Shown one piece after another: positions 41,665 through 42,892 of a stretch of 42,892 nt of DNA. The position numbers were made by a program, and so were the translations under genes. The DNA is from Clostridiales bacterium. GTDB lineage: Bacteria > Bacillota > Clostridia > Christensenellales > DUVY01. The stretch is from NCBI GenBank assembly GCA_012840805.1, contig DUVY01000027.1, forward strand, positions 1-42,892. The letters run 5' to 3'. The notes beneath the pieces are model-generated. The model saw nothing but the letters and a program-made list of their open reading frames with translations, searched no databases and was not told the DNA's origin. The stretch's first letter is position 1. Each line of letters starts with the position of its first letter.

Positions 41665-42463
41665 GAATATATTTGAGTTTATTTTTGACGCGCCCAAAGT
41701 CGTAAAGCACGCCAATGCGGGACAGTTTGTGATTTTGCGCGCGGACGAAAAAGGCGAGAGAGTCCCTTTTTCTATATGCGATTTTGACCGAGAAAAAGGA
41801 ACATTGACCTTGCTTATTCAAGTAGTGGGCGGCACGACCTATAAGCTATCCCAGCTTAACGCGGGCGACAGCGTATGCGATATAGTAGGGCCTTTGGGAG
41901 AGCCTTCGCGTTTGGATATATACTCAAATCCCGTCTTAGTGGGCGGCGGAATAGGCTGCGCGGATATTTATCCGCAAGCGAAGATGTTCAAATCTATCTC
42001 TAAGCCTTGCGATGTGATAATCGGCGCGCGCAATAAAGATTTGATTATGTATGAGAACGAATTCAAAGGCGTCGCCAAAAACCTATATATAACCACAGAT
42101 GACGGCAGCTACGCAAGAAAAGGTTTTGTGACCGATGTGTTAAAAGACCTTATAGAACAGGGCAAAAATTACGATTTGGTATTCGCGGTAGGGCCGATCC
42201 CAATGATGAAAGCCGTTTGCGACCTTACCAAAGCGCGTCACATTAAGACCATAGTCAGTATGAATACATTGATGGTTGACGGCACAGGCATGTGCGGGTG
42301 TTGTCGCGTTACGGTAGGCGGTCAGATAAAATACGCGTGCGTGGACGGGCCTGAGTTTGACGGGCATTTGGTTGATTGGGACGAGGCTATCAACCGTTCC
42401 AAAACATATCAAGATTACGAGCGGGAACACCTATGCCGTCTTACAGGGCAAAAAAGGCAATAA
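41630..42463 (+). CDS. nfnA: NfnA-like ferredoxin-NADP+ reductase subunit alpha (FAD/NAD-binding)
   Basis: A 277-residue PyrK/ferredoxin-reductase-type flavoprotein. It has the FAD motif VPFSICDFD, an NAD-binding region beginning PVLVGGGIGCADIYPQ, and the C-terminal [2Fe-2S]-type segment GTGMCGCCRVTVGG with YACVDGPEFDGHLVDW. This pattern fits the small subunit of NADH-dependent ferredoxin:NADP+ oxidoreductase (also annotated SudB). The pairing with the next gene supports this over PyrK. AAGGAG at 41611-41616 serves either the GTG at 41621 or the ATG at 41630; the ATG gives the typical N-terminus. Confidence 0.85.
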   Translation: MNKILSKGKLAENIFEFIFDAPKVVKHANAGQFVILRADEKGERVPFSICDFDREKGTLTLLIQVVGGTTYKLSQLNAGDSVCDIVGPLGEPSRLDIYSNPVLVGGGIGCADIYPQAKMFKSISKPCDVIIGARNKDLIMYENEFKGVAKNLYITTDDGSYARKGFVTDVLKDLIEQGKNYDLVFAVGPIPMMKAVCDLTKARHIKTIVSMNTLMVDGTGMCGCCRVTVGGQIKYACVDGPEFDGHLVDWDEAINRSKTYQDYEREHLCRLTGQKRQ

Positions 42464-42476
42464 CAGGAGAGCATTT

Positions 42477-42892
42477 ATGGTAAAGCGTGAGCGACAAAAA
42501 CAAAGAGAAAAAGACCCGTTGGAAAGAATCAAAACTTTTGACGAAGTCAGTTGCCCTTTTGACGACCAAACGGCGATACTTGAGGCGGAAAGATGCTTGC
42601 AATGCAAAAACGCGCCCTGTATCAAAGGCTGTCCTGTTAACATCAATATACCCGCCTTTATCAGGCAATTGACCTTAAAAGATCAAAAAGGCGCTATAGA
42701 TATAATAAAGCAAACCAACAACTTGCCCGGCGTGTGCGGCAGAGTATGTCCCCAAGAAGAGCAATGCGAAAAAAATTGCATAAGAAAAAGAGTGGACGGT
42801 CAAGCTGTGGCGATAGGCGCGCTTGAGCGCTATACGGCAGATTACGCGTTGGAGCATTTTGACGATACGCCGACCGCGCCAAAAGAAAAGAT
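42477..42892 (+). CDS. NfnB/GltD-like NADPH-dependent subunit, partial (3' end outside the window)
   Basis: The first 138 codons of a protein whose N-terminal iron-sulfur domain matches NfnB, SudA and the glutamate synthase small subunit: ERCLQCKNAPCIKGCPVNI, then LPGVCGRVCPQEEQCEKNCI, IGALERY. AGGAGA ends six bases before the ATG at 42477, and the gap to nfnA is 13 bases. With NfnA it would form the electron-bifurcating transhydrogenase (NADH, ferredoxin, NADPH), though a stand-alone GltD-like role cannot be excluded because the FAD and NADPH domains are not in view. Confidence 0.85.
   Translation, partial: MVKRERQKQREKDPLERIKTFDEVSCPFDDQTAILEAERCLQCKNAPCIKGCPVNINIPAFIRQLTLKDQKGAIDIIKQTNNLPGVCGRVCPQEEQCEKNCIRKRVDGQAVAIGALERYTADYALEHFDDTPTAPKEK

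Overview
The window looks like chromosomal core sequence from an anaerobic, endospore-forming member of the Clostridia (Firmicutes). It is AT-rich, with strong Shine-Dalgarno sequences and several TTG start codons, and it carries many sporulation genes: a YtxC-like gene, yqfC, yqfD, spoIIGA and a pro-sigma-E gene. It also has Firmicutes gene order (plsX-rnc-smc-ftsY, ylxM-ffh-rpsP-khpA-rimM-trmD-rbgA-rnhB-yraN, phoH-pgpH-ybeY-era, ftsZ-spoIIGA-sigE) and fermentative or redox genes (pta-ackA, rex, an nfnAB-like pair). Several deviations from textbook gene order suggest an uncultured lineage rather than Bacillus or Clostridium proper, but I cannot name the genus. I saw no rRNA, tRNA, CRISPR array, insertion sequence or prophage. 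No gene-free stretch exceeds 300 bases.

Layout. 1-2520: the tail of an unknown gene, a GH51 arabinofuranosidase and a YtxC-like sporulation gene. 2599-4468: thrS with its own sigma-A promoter; the protein lacks the TGS domain. 4536-5726 (minus): tmcAL, divergent from pta-ackA (5902-8130). 8193-8866: yceD-rpmF. 9117-15388: plsX-rnc-smc-ftsY. 15454-17201: a compact FGGY-type kinase and an HpcH/HpaI-type aldolase, translationally coupled and placed inside the SRP region. 17345-22661: the SRP, ribosome-assembly and tRNA-modification run from ylxM to yraN, without rplS. 22733-24607: htpG. 24699-25334 (minus): rex, divergent from yqfC-yqfD. 27073-29965: phoH, a stripped-down PgpH-like c-di-AMP phosphodiesterase, and ybeY. 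29979-31190 (minus): a Sel1-repeat protein. 31390-37189: era, ftsQ-like, a degenerate ftsA-like gene, ftsZ, spoIIGA and sigE. 37342-39863: a dGTPase-like HD protein, a Gfo/Idh/MocA oxidoreductase and a small MGMT-family protein. 39972-42892: an SDR epimerase/reductase, endonuclease III and an NfnA/NfnB-like pair, the second cut by the window end.

How the genes fit together. Most encode growth machinery: translation (ThrRS, L32, S16, RimM, TrmD, RbgA, YbeY, Era, TmcAL), protein targeting (FtsY, Ffh, YlxM), chromosome organisation (SMC), division (FtsQ, FtsA-like, FtsZ) and the mother-cell sporulation programme (SpoIIGA with pro-sigma-E, YqfC, YqfD). Pta-AckA makes ATP from acetyl-CoA, Rex senses NADH/NAD+, and the NfnAB-like pair would link ferredoxin, NADH and NADPH.

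Most worth a second look: the FtsA-like protein with degraded nucleotide loops and no visible membrane anchor; the PgpH without its extracellular sensor; the kinase-aldolase pair inside the SRP region; the TGS-less ThrRS; and several promoter/inverted-repeat arrangements (rex-yqfC, the SDR promoter, spoIIGA, the ytxC leader). I did not find an obviously novel multi-gene defence or mobile system.
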